Source of the DNA: Ornithodoros turicata
Lineage: Eukaryota; Arthropoda; Arachnida; Ixodida; Argasidae
NCBI RefSeq assembly: GCF_037126465.1
Contig: NC_088203.1
Location: 97,278,668 to 97,342,667 of the forward strand
Length of the DNA stretch: 64,000 bases
Reading direction: 5' to 3'
The position numbers and the translations under genes are program-made. Under the pieces are notes generated by a model that ran no database searches, was not told the DNA's origin, and saw only the letters and a list, made by a program, of their open reading frames with translations. Below, piece by piece: positions 31,077 through 42,152 of the stretch (positions are counted from its first letter, which is position 1; each line of letters opens with the position of its first letter).

Positions 31077-32791
31077 TCAGCCGAAAATATGTTCAATGAG
31101 TTCAGCTGGCAGGAACAAACGGGCTTCTGGAAATTCTGCGAAGGGATCTGGTGCTACGCGACGACACTGAGAAGAAGATTCTCCTGGGGAGATCTCAACT
31201 TGATCAGCAGCACGTGCTTGCTCTGCTGTCAGAACGAGAACTGAAGACGAAGCCGCGGACACCGCTGGCTCAGGTTGACGGCATGGAGTTGCGGGCTGGG
31301 GTTGAGAAATCGCCGACAGGAAGGTAGTAGGAGCAGGTGCCTGGGTATCCTTGGAGACACTGGGCTTCGTGCCCAACACAGGACGCCCGCTGCGCCAGCC
31401 TGATCTAATTCCAGGACTGATAAACCTGCACTTCCGGTACAATGTCATCAAGGGCAGACGAACGCTACAGCAGATGATCTCCAACATCATCAAAATTGAC
31501 CGATAACAAGTACTGAGGCAGGCGGTGCAAACAGAGTCAGCAACAGTCTTGCAGGCGCCAAAGAAGACGTCATACTCTCGTGGAACGTCCAGAGCTCTCG
31601 CAATAAATGACGGTAGACACTCTTCGAACGACCTCGTATCGCTGACCACGCAGCGAACTTCATGAAGCTGTCGGAAGAAATTGAAGATCCGTTCGAAGAC
31701 GCCCACAATGACTTCGCGCTTACAAAGCGCCGCAAGCCTTGTTTGACAGTTTCTGAAGAACCGAAGTATGTCCCAAATAAGATCGTGAAGCAGGGTAACT
31801 TGGAGCCGTACGGGGTCCTGGAAACTTTGAGGCGGCACAGGCAGGAGTGACGGGGAGATGAGGAGCGGAGATCCTTCGAGAGAGCATTCCAGATCTTTCA
31901 GTCCTTCATCAGTAGGGCTACCAGCGAATGATGGTTGCCTGTTTGTGGGTGGCTGTGCAGGGCAAACTGGTACCATGTAACTGGCATCGGGGATGTGCAC
32001 TGGGTAGTGGTGCACATCACACGCTGAGAACCGGCCTGACGCATCCACACAGACGGCACGGTTTTCCAAGTATCTGGGAATGGGCACTGGATGGACCTGC
32101 GAAACTGGACACTGCAACAAGACAAAATCACACATAAACAACCTGTCCACGACGCTGATCGCCGCATCTCAGTGTGCACACCAATAACATAATATCGAAG
32201 ACATGATAATAATGTGATAATATCAACGTTGTGGCTGGGTTTCCACCTTCTTCCGCACAGAGACAACTATGTGATTTGATGTAAATAAATAAATTAAGCG
32301 TAAAGAAGAATCAATCTTTCTTCCGAAGAAACCGGAGGTTCCGCCGCAATGTCAACATCATTATTCGCTACTAGGACGTAACATTTCGATATTACATATT
32401 TTAGATATTGAAGGCAATATCACGAATAATCGAAATACACTGTGAAATTCGAGGTAGATAGGAAATAACGACGTATGGTTAACATGAGACGCCTCGCTGT
32501 TAATGCAATAAAGACAAGGCTCGTTCTGCAGTTGCAGTATTGGGAATTTCGTGGTGGTGATGTTAGCAGCTTGCCGTTGTTGGGAATATCGCAGATATTT
32601 ATGTACCATCCCAATCAATAACGCTTCAACAACGTATCGATATCAAAAAAGAATTTTACGTAAAACTTAGTTTTATTAAAACTCAATTTTATCAGTAAAG
32701 ACACGATGGCGCTTGAAGGCAAGCTAATGACAATTTAAACAACGTCACGAGGAACCAAAGCAAATAAAATACAAAAACTTACCGCCTCCAT
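31077..32791 (-). CDS. Predicted two-exon protein-coding gene, family unknown (exons 32791-32783 and 32111-31077)
   Basis: The open frame runs 358 codons (32150-31077), far longer than expected by chance and outside any recognised element. Its likely true form is spliced. An upstream ATG GAG GCG at 32791-32783, with A at -3 and G at +4, is followed directly by a GTAAGT donor. A TTTTGTCTTGTTGCAG acceptor ends at 32112, and the phase-0 join gives MEA-CPVSQVHPVPIPRYLEN, 347 residues. The intron would be 671 nt and contains a SINE-tail scrap. Visible features are a Pro-rich N-terminal quarter, a Cys- and hydrophobic-rich predicted helical middle (about residues 105-235, with LLHDLIWDILRFFRN and RSILMMLEIICCSVRLPLM), an Ala/Pro/Gln/Ser-rich linker (255-300) and an acidic end finishing LPAELIEHIFG. 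No signal peptide or domain is recognised. A transposon origin cannot be excluded. Confidence 0.65.
32549..32600 (-). repeat. SINE tail type B scrap inside the predicted intron
   Basis: CGTGGTGGTGATG followed by GCTTGCCGTTGTTGG matches the tail seen at 9577 and 21059. It lies between the two predicted exons. Confidence 0.45.
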
Positions 32792-32962
32792 GCTCAATCC
32801 AGCTGGTTGTGACGGATGGTGTTAACAGTTCCAGAGTCAGTGCTGCACTGTGGTCATGCATACCACTCAAAACGGAAATGGACCGCACTGCGTCACTTAC
32901 AAGAACTCGTGACGTTTCAAAGTCATTGTCTTCAGAACATTCTCCTTTCCCCCTGGGTCCAA

Positions 32963-32968
32963 CTTATA
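32963..32968 (-). promoter_or_regulatory. Possible TATA box (TATAAG)
   Basis: The minus strand reads GAATATAAGTTGG, 172 nt upstream of the predicted ATG at 32791. That is compatible with a 5' UTR of about 140 nt. Single short motif, so weak. Confidence 0.25.
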
Positions 32969-33111
32969 TTCTAACCCTCGGTGACTCATAAAGGGTCACC
33001 CAGGTATACTTCCTTAAAAGTCATAAGACCCCAGTGCTGGGGCTGAAGGGGACAATGGAGGTAGACTTACTGACAATAAAGAGGGTCAAGAAATGTTGAT
33101 GACTGACTCTA

Positions 33112-33509
33112 CACTCTAAATCTTTTCACACCTTTAAAGGTGTAATAACGTGCATGGCGCACGCCTTTTTAGGTGTAATTTTGGTAACATCATAATGGAG
33201 CACGGTTTCGCACAAATTTTCTTTACTGGAGTGTTGTCTGTCCTCCAAAAATTAAGTCTTGCAACATCTCAACATTTTTCAACAGTATTGTAGACACTTG
33301 CCCGTGCTCGATTATCGGTAGCGATGCATATATGCATTAGCTCGTAACTACGATATCCAAGACATCATGAAAGCAAGATTTGCACTGACACTTGATCTTT
33401 AGTAATGCTTTCCGAATTTTGTAAAATATCATCCTGGAGATGCAATGTTACGCAACCAGGTTGAATGTGCATAGCGCACACCTTTAAAGGTGTGAAAAAG
33501 TTTACAGTG
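33112..33509. mobile_element. MITE with CACACCTTTAAAGGTGT ends, TA target duplication
   Basis: The left end CACTCTAAATCTTTTCACAC and the right end GTGAAAAAGTTTACAGTG are imperfect inverted repeats that also contain the palindrome CACCTTTAAAGGTG. TA flanks both sides (33110-33111, 33510-33511). About 398 bp, non-coding. The GGTGT motifs suggest kinship with 25520-26508. Confidence 0.65.
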
Positions 33510-33511
33510 TA

Positions 33512-34364
33512 GGAATGCCCAAAGAAATTCTAGCTGTCTTTGACCTATTCTACTTCCGTTTCTTAAAGTCGAAATAAGCAGGTGTACAAGGTGCACTTTT
33601 TACTAACGCAGTGTGATTCTTTGCCTACGGTGAACGTTTTCAAAAAAATGCTGTCGCAAAAAAGTAAATAATGCCTCTGAAACGACCGAAAATTCACTGC
33701 ACTCCTTCGCACTCGATGCCCTGGAAACAATAGCCACACGTCGTTTCGACGTCGCGCACCATCAACTATTCAGCTGTGGGAAGCTTATACATTGATTTTT
33801 TTGTAATGTCGGAAAGTGAGGTCAATTCTAAACATCTTTGCACTTGTCAGTCCCAAGGTAGCCAGACCAAACGGCACCAAACGCCCACAATGTTCAAATG
33901 TTCCATTTCATGTGCGCACTATGTTTTCAGTGCTGTATTTCCCCGCGAGGTCATCGCGATGCTTCTGCAACCAATTCCTTCGAAAGCTACAGCTTGTCTC
34001 AGTGGCGCCCGTCATTGGCTAGGAGAGCGAAATCTCCCCCACCTCCAGCTCCTGGAGTGCAGTGTTGCTATAGGTTAGAACGTTGTGACGTGACCCGGTT
34101 CCAGAGATGAAGGAGAGGCTGATGCGGATTATGCTCTTTGAATGGCACTGTTTCGCGGTAAAGACGCTCGCTCGAAGTGAATGAATTCTATATTTGGATA
34201 TCGTAAGCCAGGTTCTTTCATGGAGCATAATAATTGCAGAATGTTTGTCGTGCAGTTGTGCCCCTTTAAAGTGTCTTAGTTACACGTTTTATTCAAGTAT
34301 GCGAAGTTAATTTCACGGAGTTCGTAAAATATGATGTGCCCATATATAAGTGTGTCAGCATATG
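33512..34364. other. Unassigned DNA with a weak promoter-like patch
   Basis: GTCATTGGCTAGG (about 34011) and GTGACGTGACC (about 34085) are CCAAT- and CRE-like. The plus ORFs that overlap (33776-34110) show no domain. Confidence 0.25.
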
Positions 34365-34500
34365 ACAGGCGTCAGTACCGTCTTTGTTTGTCTTTTCTTT
34401 TTTCTTTCTTTCCTGGGAATAGCAAGCCGCTGTCACGCAGGCAAACCTTTCCCTCCTATTTTTTTATATAATAAACATATTCCCGCCCCACCCGACGCAG
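34365..34500 (+). mobile_element. LINE 3' UTR remnant
   Basis: GGGAATAGCAAGCCGCTGTC, AAACCTTTCCCTCC, TATAATAAACATA and a C-rich end follow the same order as the 3' UTR at 13207-13289. No ORF2 sequence precedes it, so this is a very short 5'-truncated insertion. Confidence 0.55.
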
Positions 34501-35274
34501 ATGTTTTTTTTTTGTTTGCGTTTATGTCTTTTGTAATACATGAGCCAAGGAGCGGTCAGACTACCAGAAGGCAGCACATTTGTATGATATACATGTCCCC
34601 TTGTGTGAATACACGGCAAACATAATAAGGTACTTCACAAGTAAAAAAAAAGCTAACTGTTTCATTTGCTGCGTCATCCTTCATGGGAAGCGTCCCATGC
34701 AATCATCACTACTCATCCTCTTATTGGTGATGTCATCGTTGAAGTACAACTTCACATGCTTGAATTGTTTATTTCAAAACAAGGGAACGAAAGCTGCTCT
34801 TCAGGATGGATTGCGAGGCACAGTCAGAGATGCAGTCCCAAAAGATCAGTCTAAAAACGCAGTTGACCACCCTGTAAAAAGAAATAACATGGCTATCCCT
34901 TACATCAACTACAGATGCAACTAAACCAATTAATATAGCACTCTACTACTCTTACTGAATACAGTGATGACTACTTGTAACAAATGATGAAAGGAACAAA
35001 TGAAAAGAACAGGACGGAACTAGAAAGAAAAAAATTAATTAATACAATTAATACAACACCTTACTATTATTGTCAGATCGACATAACAATCGGTACTTGT
35101 AACAAGTATACTGCGATAATGATCAACACCAGTACAAGGTAAGAACCATCCACTAAAAACATGCGTCTCAAAAGTGTACTTCCACACGCAAAAAAAGATA
35201 GAAAGAAAACAAAACAAAGAAACACACACACAAGATAGTTGGTCACGCTGACAAAGGCCTGGTAACAGAATGTG
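34501..35274. other. Unassigned DNA
   Basis: A-rich and T-rich stretches; no gene recognised. Confidence 0.3.
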
Positions 35275-35715
35275 TTACGAAAGCCGGCGCATAAACACAT
35301 TCTGTGTAAAATGTAAAACAAAAAAAAAATAACACAGCAGGAGGTTCCAGTCCACACTTATTTTTGGCCCGAAAGAATTAAAAAGAAAAAGAAAAACATA
35401 TGACCGACAGTGTGGGATGGCGACTTCAAATTGAGCATCACCACGGGATGAGATGCATAATGGTGTTGCTAGCAGGTGTGCCCTTAAAGTTGGATTAAGA
35501 AAGTAAATATAATGGAAAATACGAAGCCTACTGATTTTACGACGTAACGATGATGGCGCTAAGGACACGTTGGCTTCATGGATGAGACGCTTGATATTCT
35601 ACTGTAGTTAGATAGAATAAAGCGGGCTGCACGGTTTTGAATGCTTTCCAGCTTAATAATTAATGTAGTGTGATGATGGTCCGATATGGATGCTGCATAT
35701 TCTAATGTTAACAAA
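35275..35715 (-). pseudogene. LINE reverse transcriptase C-terminal fragment, degenerate
   Basis: From about 35715 downward the minus strand gives LEYAAS, KLESIQNRAARFILSNYSR and then, after a frame change, SLAPSSLRRKISRLRIFHYI, RAHLLATPLCISSRGDAQFE and KISVDWNLL. This is the C-terminal thumb and tail of CR1/Jockey-type reverse transcriptases: the LEYASxVWDP, QRRAARF and final DWNxLP motifs. The first frame and the ORF at 35275-35568 are out of register, and the VWDP box is lost. The catalytic domain is absent. Confidence 0.7.
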
Positions 35716-36475
35716 GAATATTAGTGGCTCCTTAAAAGCAGTAGCATAAAGTGTTGTCAAGAGTATTTGTGACCGACAGGAATTTCATTGATTTACAATA
35801 AGAACAAAGGAGGATAACTTTGCACAGAGGCTCATTAAAAAAAAGCGATTTAACTGAACTCTCGTTTTCGTAATCTTGGTTGAATTTTAAATAAATCGGG
35901 ATATTGTTTGTTACGCTTTCATGTCGTATTTGATATCAACAGGATTCGCCACGTTGCTGTAGATAAAAGAAATCACAGAACAGCGCTTGTTTCACCTTTC
36001 TTTTCCCTTCAGTTTTTTTCAACGAGGTGATCGGTCGCGTTTTCTTATTCAACTTTGGCAACTCCTAGTTATTCTAAGCGGGCAAAAAGTAGCCAGAGTA
36101 GGCTATGGTAGCGAAAATGAGGTCATAACTCTGCGGGGAAAAGTAGCCAGGGTTAACCCTGGTAACAGCTCTTCTCACCACTGCTCAAGCAGGGTAAGCT
36201 AGGGTTATGACGTCACACAAATGCGCGTGTGGCCTCGTCGTCTGTTACACAAGACAGTTGGCCCTCTTTTGCTTGGTCATGAGTTATAACCGAGGTTTGA
36301 AAGCTTTTCGTCTAGAGTTAGTATAGGAAAATTTTCCAGTGTTATCTCTGTGTCCTACTGAAAGATTGCTACCAACACAGAAGGTTGAATCGAAATGTAG
36401 AGCACTTTCAAAGCGTGCACAGGGTATGGGCGTGTTCTTTTATTCAACTGGAATATCAAGCATTTTGCAATACTT
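35716..36475. other. Unassigned DNA
   Basis: AAAAGTAGCCAG occurs twice (36084-36095, 36139-36150), each followed by a GTTA/GTAG-rich context, a short direct duplication about 55 bp apart. TTATGACGTCACAC at about 36206 is CRE-like. No gene. Confidence 0.3.
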
Positions 36476-36620
36476 CCAAGCAGCACAATGTACTGAAGAT
36501 TTCGTAGACAAGCGAAATAAATATTCTATTCATGAACTGAAAGTAGAGTGCAATAGAGGTGGACGGTACGTGTCTTATCAATGTCCTTCAGTTTCACGAG
36601 TTTGTTCTGTACGAGTTTGC
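36476..36620. repeat. Foldback element, GCAGCACAATGTA family, copy 3, interrupted
   Basis: CCAAGCAGCACAATGTACTGA matches copies 1 and 2, then about 44 bp of unrelated AT-rich sequence bounded by ACTGA intervenes before AAGTAGAGTGCAATAGAGGT and GGACGG resume. The right arm is not preserved beyond a short stretch. Confidence 0.5.
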
Positions 36621-37568
36621 TTATAGCGTCCTCGATAAACTTGCTCCGGAATTGCCCCGAAACCACAGTGGTGCGTGGCGCTCTACACTGGCGGTGCCCT
36701 GGGCGGAGGCATTATCGAACATGAAACTGCACTGCACTGGTGGATCTGATGGATACTAGCGTGCGCTACCTAGAGATCTGTGCTCGTTGTGGCTCGTAGG
36801 CTACGCGACCCGTAGCGAGACGCACCTGGCGAGCGGCACCGATCGAATGCCATGCCGACGATGACTGTCTGCTGCTACTTGTCCGGCTACACCTGGATAC
36901 TTGTTTTTTCCGCCTTCCTCCGTGCTTCCGGCAATCGCGATGCTTCTTGGGATTGCACTCTGGCGCTCGGCCGATTTTCTCGGTGTGGGTTCGGGGCAAC
37001 TCAATACTGCATTGAACGGGTGCACTCCTTTAATCGAGGACGTTCAATGCGCACCAGTGCAGTTTATCGAGGATGGCAAGCCGCATCAGGTCGCACCGGG
37101 GCGCACCGGTGCAGTTTATCGAGCACGCTATTAGGCTGTAGGCTAGTTTATGGTTAACACGTGGTTCTTATTCATAGGGCGTGATTATATGGGAAGGCCT
37201 CGATATTCCAGGTTGCTAAATTCCTAATGTCACAGATATTCCCGGCCTCGAAATAAAGAAATGCTCGATTGCTTAGCGAATGTAATTGTTCAGCGGGGTG
37301 CGCTAACCTAACCTGTTCTACCGCTTCCTACCTTTCACAAGATGGCAATCTCCAAATCTGTTAGGCTTAGCAAGGCTGTGTTCTCCAGGGCCCCGAGCTT
37401 CAACTTTACTTTCACATAGCGATCGTTATCACTATATTTAGAGTTCGCGCGTCCCAAAGCCGCTTTGATAGGCTTGCGCGAGAGCTCGTGGCGAATCACG
37501 GCAAGTTGTAGATCGGGCTCCTGCTGTCGAAGTGCCTTCAGGTTGTGTTATTCATACGCATAAACAGC

Positions 37569-37569
<1 letters not shown>
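36621..37569. other. Unassigned GC-rich DNA
   Basis: Several overlapping ORFs (36766-37157) on both strands with no domain. CGCACCAGTGCAGTTTATCG and CGCACCGGTGCAGTTTATCG (about 37050 and 37101) form a local direct repeat. Confidence 0.3.

Positions 37570-37608
<39 letters not shown>
37570..37608. repeat. (TA)n microsatellite
   Basis: About 18 uninterrupted TA dinucleotides. Confidence 0.95.
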
Positions 37609-37610
<2 letters not shown>

Positions 37611-38164
37611 TCTAGACCACGCAATTTTATTGTTCTTATATTTTTAATTTCCGTATATGACCCTCTTCGACTCGCGTATGCAGTATACCTTTCAAACGCT
37701 TTCACTAATTTTTAAAATCCAGTGGTCCCGATAAGCCCGATAACGAACTGCTGCACAGTAAGTAACAAACAAACGACTCACACATAACAAACGAAAACAT
37801 CTAAGTGCTAATAGCACCCGATTTCATCCCGAATAGTAGAGACAACAGAAACATATTGTTGTCCCCATTCCTGTTCCTGAATACCCATTATAATTTGGCG
37901 CAAATCGAAACTTCAACGTCCGCCATCTTGAGCGCAGAATGACACCGACCGTTCGAAAATTCCCGGGGAAGGGTGTCTACTCCAGAGTTACGTGATGCTA
38001 CGTCATACCCAACTCGCTGCCAACTCGGATTGAATAAAAAAACACGCCCGATGTCAAGCCTGCGTTTGCCTTTGTTCTGCTATTACCCTGTTGTATGTGA
38101 CTGCATCCGGCTTAGAGTTCCTGCTTTAATTGGAAGCTGAGCATCTTCTAGGAAGTAGATCAGT
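37609..38164. other. Unassigned DNA
   Basis: CGTCCGCCATCTTGAGCGCAG at about 37918 is reminiscent of a YY1-type start-site motif, but no ORF follows. Confidence 0.25.
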
Positions 38165-38260
38165 TTAGGGTGATGATGATGATTATTCAGGTTTTTATGG
38201 CGCACGGACAACTAAGGTCATAGTGCGCCAAAGGGTATCACCGCAGGACATGAACCGACA
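38165..38260. repeat. Short dispersed-repeat-like segment
   Basis: TATTCAGGTTTTTATGGCGC and CATAGTGCGCCAAAGGGTAT form an inverted pair around ATGGCGCAC/GTGCGCCA. It resembles a retroposon scrap but has no second copy in this window. Confidence 0.3.
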
Positions 38261-40589
38261 ATCTTATTGGTCTGATTTGATTGCTTTGGAATGAAGTCGA
38301 TCTTCGTGGCGTTCCGAAAGAATTCGTTTACAGCAAAAGAGTGGTCCGGAATGCCCGGAAGCCGGCCGGCTGGAAGAGCTGTTCAAGGTCACCCGCCTTG
38401 GAAGCAAGGGTGACACAGCTTTGTAGGTCAGGAACCGCATAGGTTATGACTTATGAGAAAGTGTCAGGGCATGCCATGGAGATTAATACGTTACAGTACT
38501 TGTACATTTCTTGTCCTCCAGGACGAAAGAGTTGATGACCAAAGTGTCGAAATGTCCAGTGTGTTTTATTTGTAGCGCACATCAATTTACCAACAATAAA
38601 TGAAAAAAACTTTTTTGTTGTTGTTGTTGTTTTGTACAGCAGTTTCAACATAATGTACCAGCACCTACAATGGAACTTAGCGTAATTGAGTAAGAAAAAT
38701 AATAATTGGAGAAGTCACAAAAGTCACAGTGTGGGGCTCACATGTTCATTTTTTTTTCAACAAATCAATCAATCACCAAGAGGTTACAAATGATTTTCAT
38801 CTAGTAATTTGCCTCCTATTTGCTGAAATAAGAATCAAATTACTGCTCAGACACACAATACAATGTAGGTCTAAATTTAATCCTCTCCGGGCCCGGGAAA
38901 CAGTGAAATTAATACATATAAATATAATTAAGTAAAGTCGTTCTTCGAGTGTTTATGCTTTGTTCGATGTTTTGGTGATAAGCCTGATAAGGTGATAGAA
39001 GCCTGTTGCATGCATAAGATTAATATCAGTTTCTCATGGAAATAGAAATATATTATAACGCCAATGAATCCCGTCGTCGGGGTCGGACTGGACAGTTCAT
39101 GACTGGAATTCCCCTTTCCCTGGGTTTGCGAAATGAAAGGTTTTCATTAAAGAGTACAAATAAAAAAAAAGGATAAGAGAAAGTGGGGTGCTGCTTACTT
39201 AATTTGCGCATGTTAACAAACCATCAGTCTCTGGGCAAAATTAATCGGACCTACAACTACGTTGTCTGTGATGATTAAAATTGCCTGCTGCGTAAATCCA
39301 CTTATGATCATTGTCAGTACTACATGGTACTGGAACAAATCATGTAACCGTACCTAATCGAATTGCCCGGTTTTAAATCTTTGTTTACTCTTATTGTATT
39401 TCTTGACGGGAAGCAAGTTCACCTCTGTCGTCGGTTTATCCCAAAGAGAGATATAGTTTTGTATAGATATATATAAAAAAAGGAAACGAAACAATCTATA
39501 AAAATATGATAGCTGCAGGGTACTCCCTGACCTAAGGCATTTGATGTATGGCAGGGCAAACGTAGCAATGCTTGGCAATATCAAATCAAGTTCGTTTTCT
39601 GTATTTTCTCTCTTACTTTATTTTGCGTGTTCTGCGCACGTTATAGAAACCTCAGAATGGCAAAAACTAATCCACGCACCGACCAATGTGGCGTCACTCA
39701 TGATCACGGTTGTCTTGTGACATAAATCCACCAATTACGAGTATATTGGTATCATTTTGGGTCCGGCTTTATAGTTCGCTTTATCGGTAGCGGATTGTGA
39801 AGTTCCAACTAAAGCCTTGGTTGTGACCAAAGTTAACGTAAATGTTAACACAGGGCGAGGACTATAAATGTCTCGCGGGACACGACACTTGAGTTTGCGA
39901 TAAGTTTGTTGTTCTTGACCTCGATTCTTTCTTACTTGTTACTTACTATAATGCAATGAGATATCAGAGTAATCATTTCGTATAATCAACACGCTATTGC
40001 GAAGCTTTTAACGTCAAGGCGTAACGCGGTCCTTTCGTTGTTCCTCGGCATTGCGTGCGCGATAGGTGGAACTCTTGCCTCACGTATTATCAGTGACATT
40101 TTCCTTTAGGAGATGGGAGAATGCTTAACTCTGCGCGTATTTCGTCTTTCACGCATCCACTGGCTAATTATTACTATATGCACGAAGAAGTTCCTGAGAA
40201 TAGAGTGGCATGAAGGTTACGGCAGCATGGCGATAACTTGTGAGCAGCAACAACATCATCAGTGCCACCGACCAATAATCTTCTTCATCATGGCATCGTT
40301 CATCTACAAAAGCGATGGGCGCGAGAGAGGCCATGGGAGTTCATCCGTTCATCGGCCAGCGTCGACGCATCAACATCTACGAACTTTTTAATTCGGCCCT
40401 TTACCATCCTAAATTCTTAATAATGTAAAATTTCAAAACTGTCTTAATAAGTCTTAATAATGTCTAAATAAGTCTTAATAATGTCAACAGTTAATGTCAA
40501 TGCAGTTGTGCAATGCTGTGTTAATCAATTTCCTAATTCTTTTTCTTTTTTTGTTAAATAATTCTCATTTTCATCGCAGTTATGCTTTC
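38261..40589. other. Unassigned DNA, no gene seen
   Basis: About 2.3 kb without a recognisable coding region or bounded element. TCTTAATAA(T)GTC-type short tandem copies at 40441-40498. The plus ORF at 40113-40391 has no domain. Confidence 0.4.
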
Positions 40590-40650
40590 TCCATCCATGT
40601 AATGCTGCAAGGCCCTTGGAGCACCACAATAAATAAATAAACGTCTATCT
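40590..40650 (+). repeat. Possible LINE 3' end with (AATAA)n tail
   Basis: GTAATGCTGCAAGGCCCTTG followed by AATAAATAAATAAAC resembles the 3' end of CR1/L2-like LINEs. No coding remnant is upstream. Confidence 0.3.
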
Positions 40651-41430
40651 TGCCTATGGCAACACGCTTGCTGTTCCGTACCTTTGTCCTGGCCAAATGG
40701 GGACGTCATCTGGACCGCCACTTTGTCATTACCGGCCGTCAGCGACCAGCGGGGCCACGCCGTCATCCCATTTTGTGCCTGACAAACTAAGACTGGGAAC
40801 ACGACAACCGCCGTTTTCGTAGTCATTTGAAAGTTCGTGTAGACAGTGACAGTGGCGGAGGAACAACAGGCTCACTAATGCATGCGTCAAGAACATGATC
40901 CGGGGATGGTTATAGCAAGACGGGATATAGGCTTGTAGCCACGGTTGTTGCTCGCCTCTGTTTTAGGATGTTCACAGATTTCTAGAGAGCAAAGATAAAA
41001 ATAAAATTTCTTGAGTCTGAAACAATGGTTCGAAAATATTGCGCCGTGTGTCATACGTAAAGTTGCGGTATGAGAAGAATATCATTAATTTATGTAGTTA
41101 ATTACAGTCAGTTCTCGATTTATGAACTATTTTTCGATGAACGCGAACAGTTCGTACAGTCGGCGCATAATTTACGTAATTAATTAATCGATCGAATAAT
41201 TTATCTACTACGGCCTTAAAATGTAGACAAAGGAAGTTGGGTCTGAATTTGAGCGTTACAAAGGTAAGAGGGTGAAACAAATGGAGTTGCACCTTTAGCA
41301 TTGGGAAAAGTTCCAACCACGACAAGAAGGGTGTTGAAAGAACCGTTGGCTATACAGAAGAATTGAAGAAACAAAGAACAGCCTCGTAGGTCATGCGGTA
41401 TTCACGATATCCGTGCGGCAGACTTGAGGA
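40651..41430. other. Unassigned DNA
   Basis: Nothing recognised. Confidence 0.3.
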
Positions 41431-41444
41431 GGGGGGGGGGGGCA

Positions 41445-42152
41445 AATACCTTTATTATGTAATGCATTACCATTACTCATTACAGCTTTGTAAATGAATG
41501 CGTTTTATTACTCATTGCATTTTCTCGCTTAGTGATGCATTACTAATACCATCACTTTAATCAGGTAATGACAGAACTTTGGCATTACGTTTTCCGAGTG
41601 ATCTCGAACACAGTCTTATTAGGTGTTTGAAGCGCGTAATGCAATGAGAGTGATTAGTCTTTTACCTCGTCGCAAACTACCGGTGATAGTAACTAGAGTG
41701 TTTGCAAAATCGCTACATATGAATGATTTCTTCTGAGGTGAGAACAACCTGCAAAACCTACTCGTATATGAGTAACCAGAGATACAATTAATTGCAGCGT
41801 AGAAAGAGTTGGTGTTCAAAAACTCCACTTGAACCTTGCCCTCCTTGTAGGTACTAGGCGGTGGTGGTGGTGCTCGTGAAAGGGCTCGCCGTTGTAGAGG
41901 TGGGCAACGTCACGACTGACGCCCTGGAGGAATGTGCGTCCTGGGCCTACTAGGCGCGATACGTAACCACTTGTATTAGGCCAATGGCTTGAGTTTTCAT
42001 CCCAAGTAATGAGTAATGTATTTACCCAATACCCGGCCAAAATGTAATGATGTTTAAAATTATTATTACTCCCTCACAAAATTCAATGCATTAGCATTAC
42101 TCATTGCCGAGATGTAATGCATTACTTGGTAATGTAGTGCTCCACATCTCTG
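41445..42152. mobile_element. hAT-like MITE (GTAATGCATTAC-rich) with nested SINE tail
   Basis: The right end GTAGTGCTCCACATCTCTG, preceded by TAATGCATTACTTGGTAATG, is hAT-MITE-like. The left side (41445-41600) is filled with matching AATGCATTAC and ATTACTCATTAC motifs. The exact left terminus is obscured by a G run (41433-41442) and no 8-bp duplication was established. Confidence 0.5.
41853..41955 (-). mobile_element. SINE tail type B fragment nested in hAT MITE
   Basis: GCGGTGGTGGTGGTGCTCGTG, GGGCTCGCCGTTGTAGAGG, GTGGGCAACGTCACGACTGA and GAATGTGCGTCCTGGGCC match the tail of the SINE at 21059. It lies inside the 41445-42152 element, so it is younger. Confidence 0.65.
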
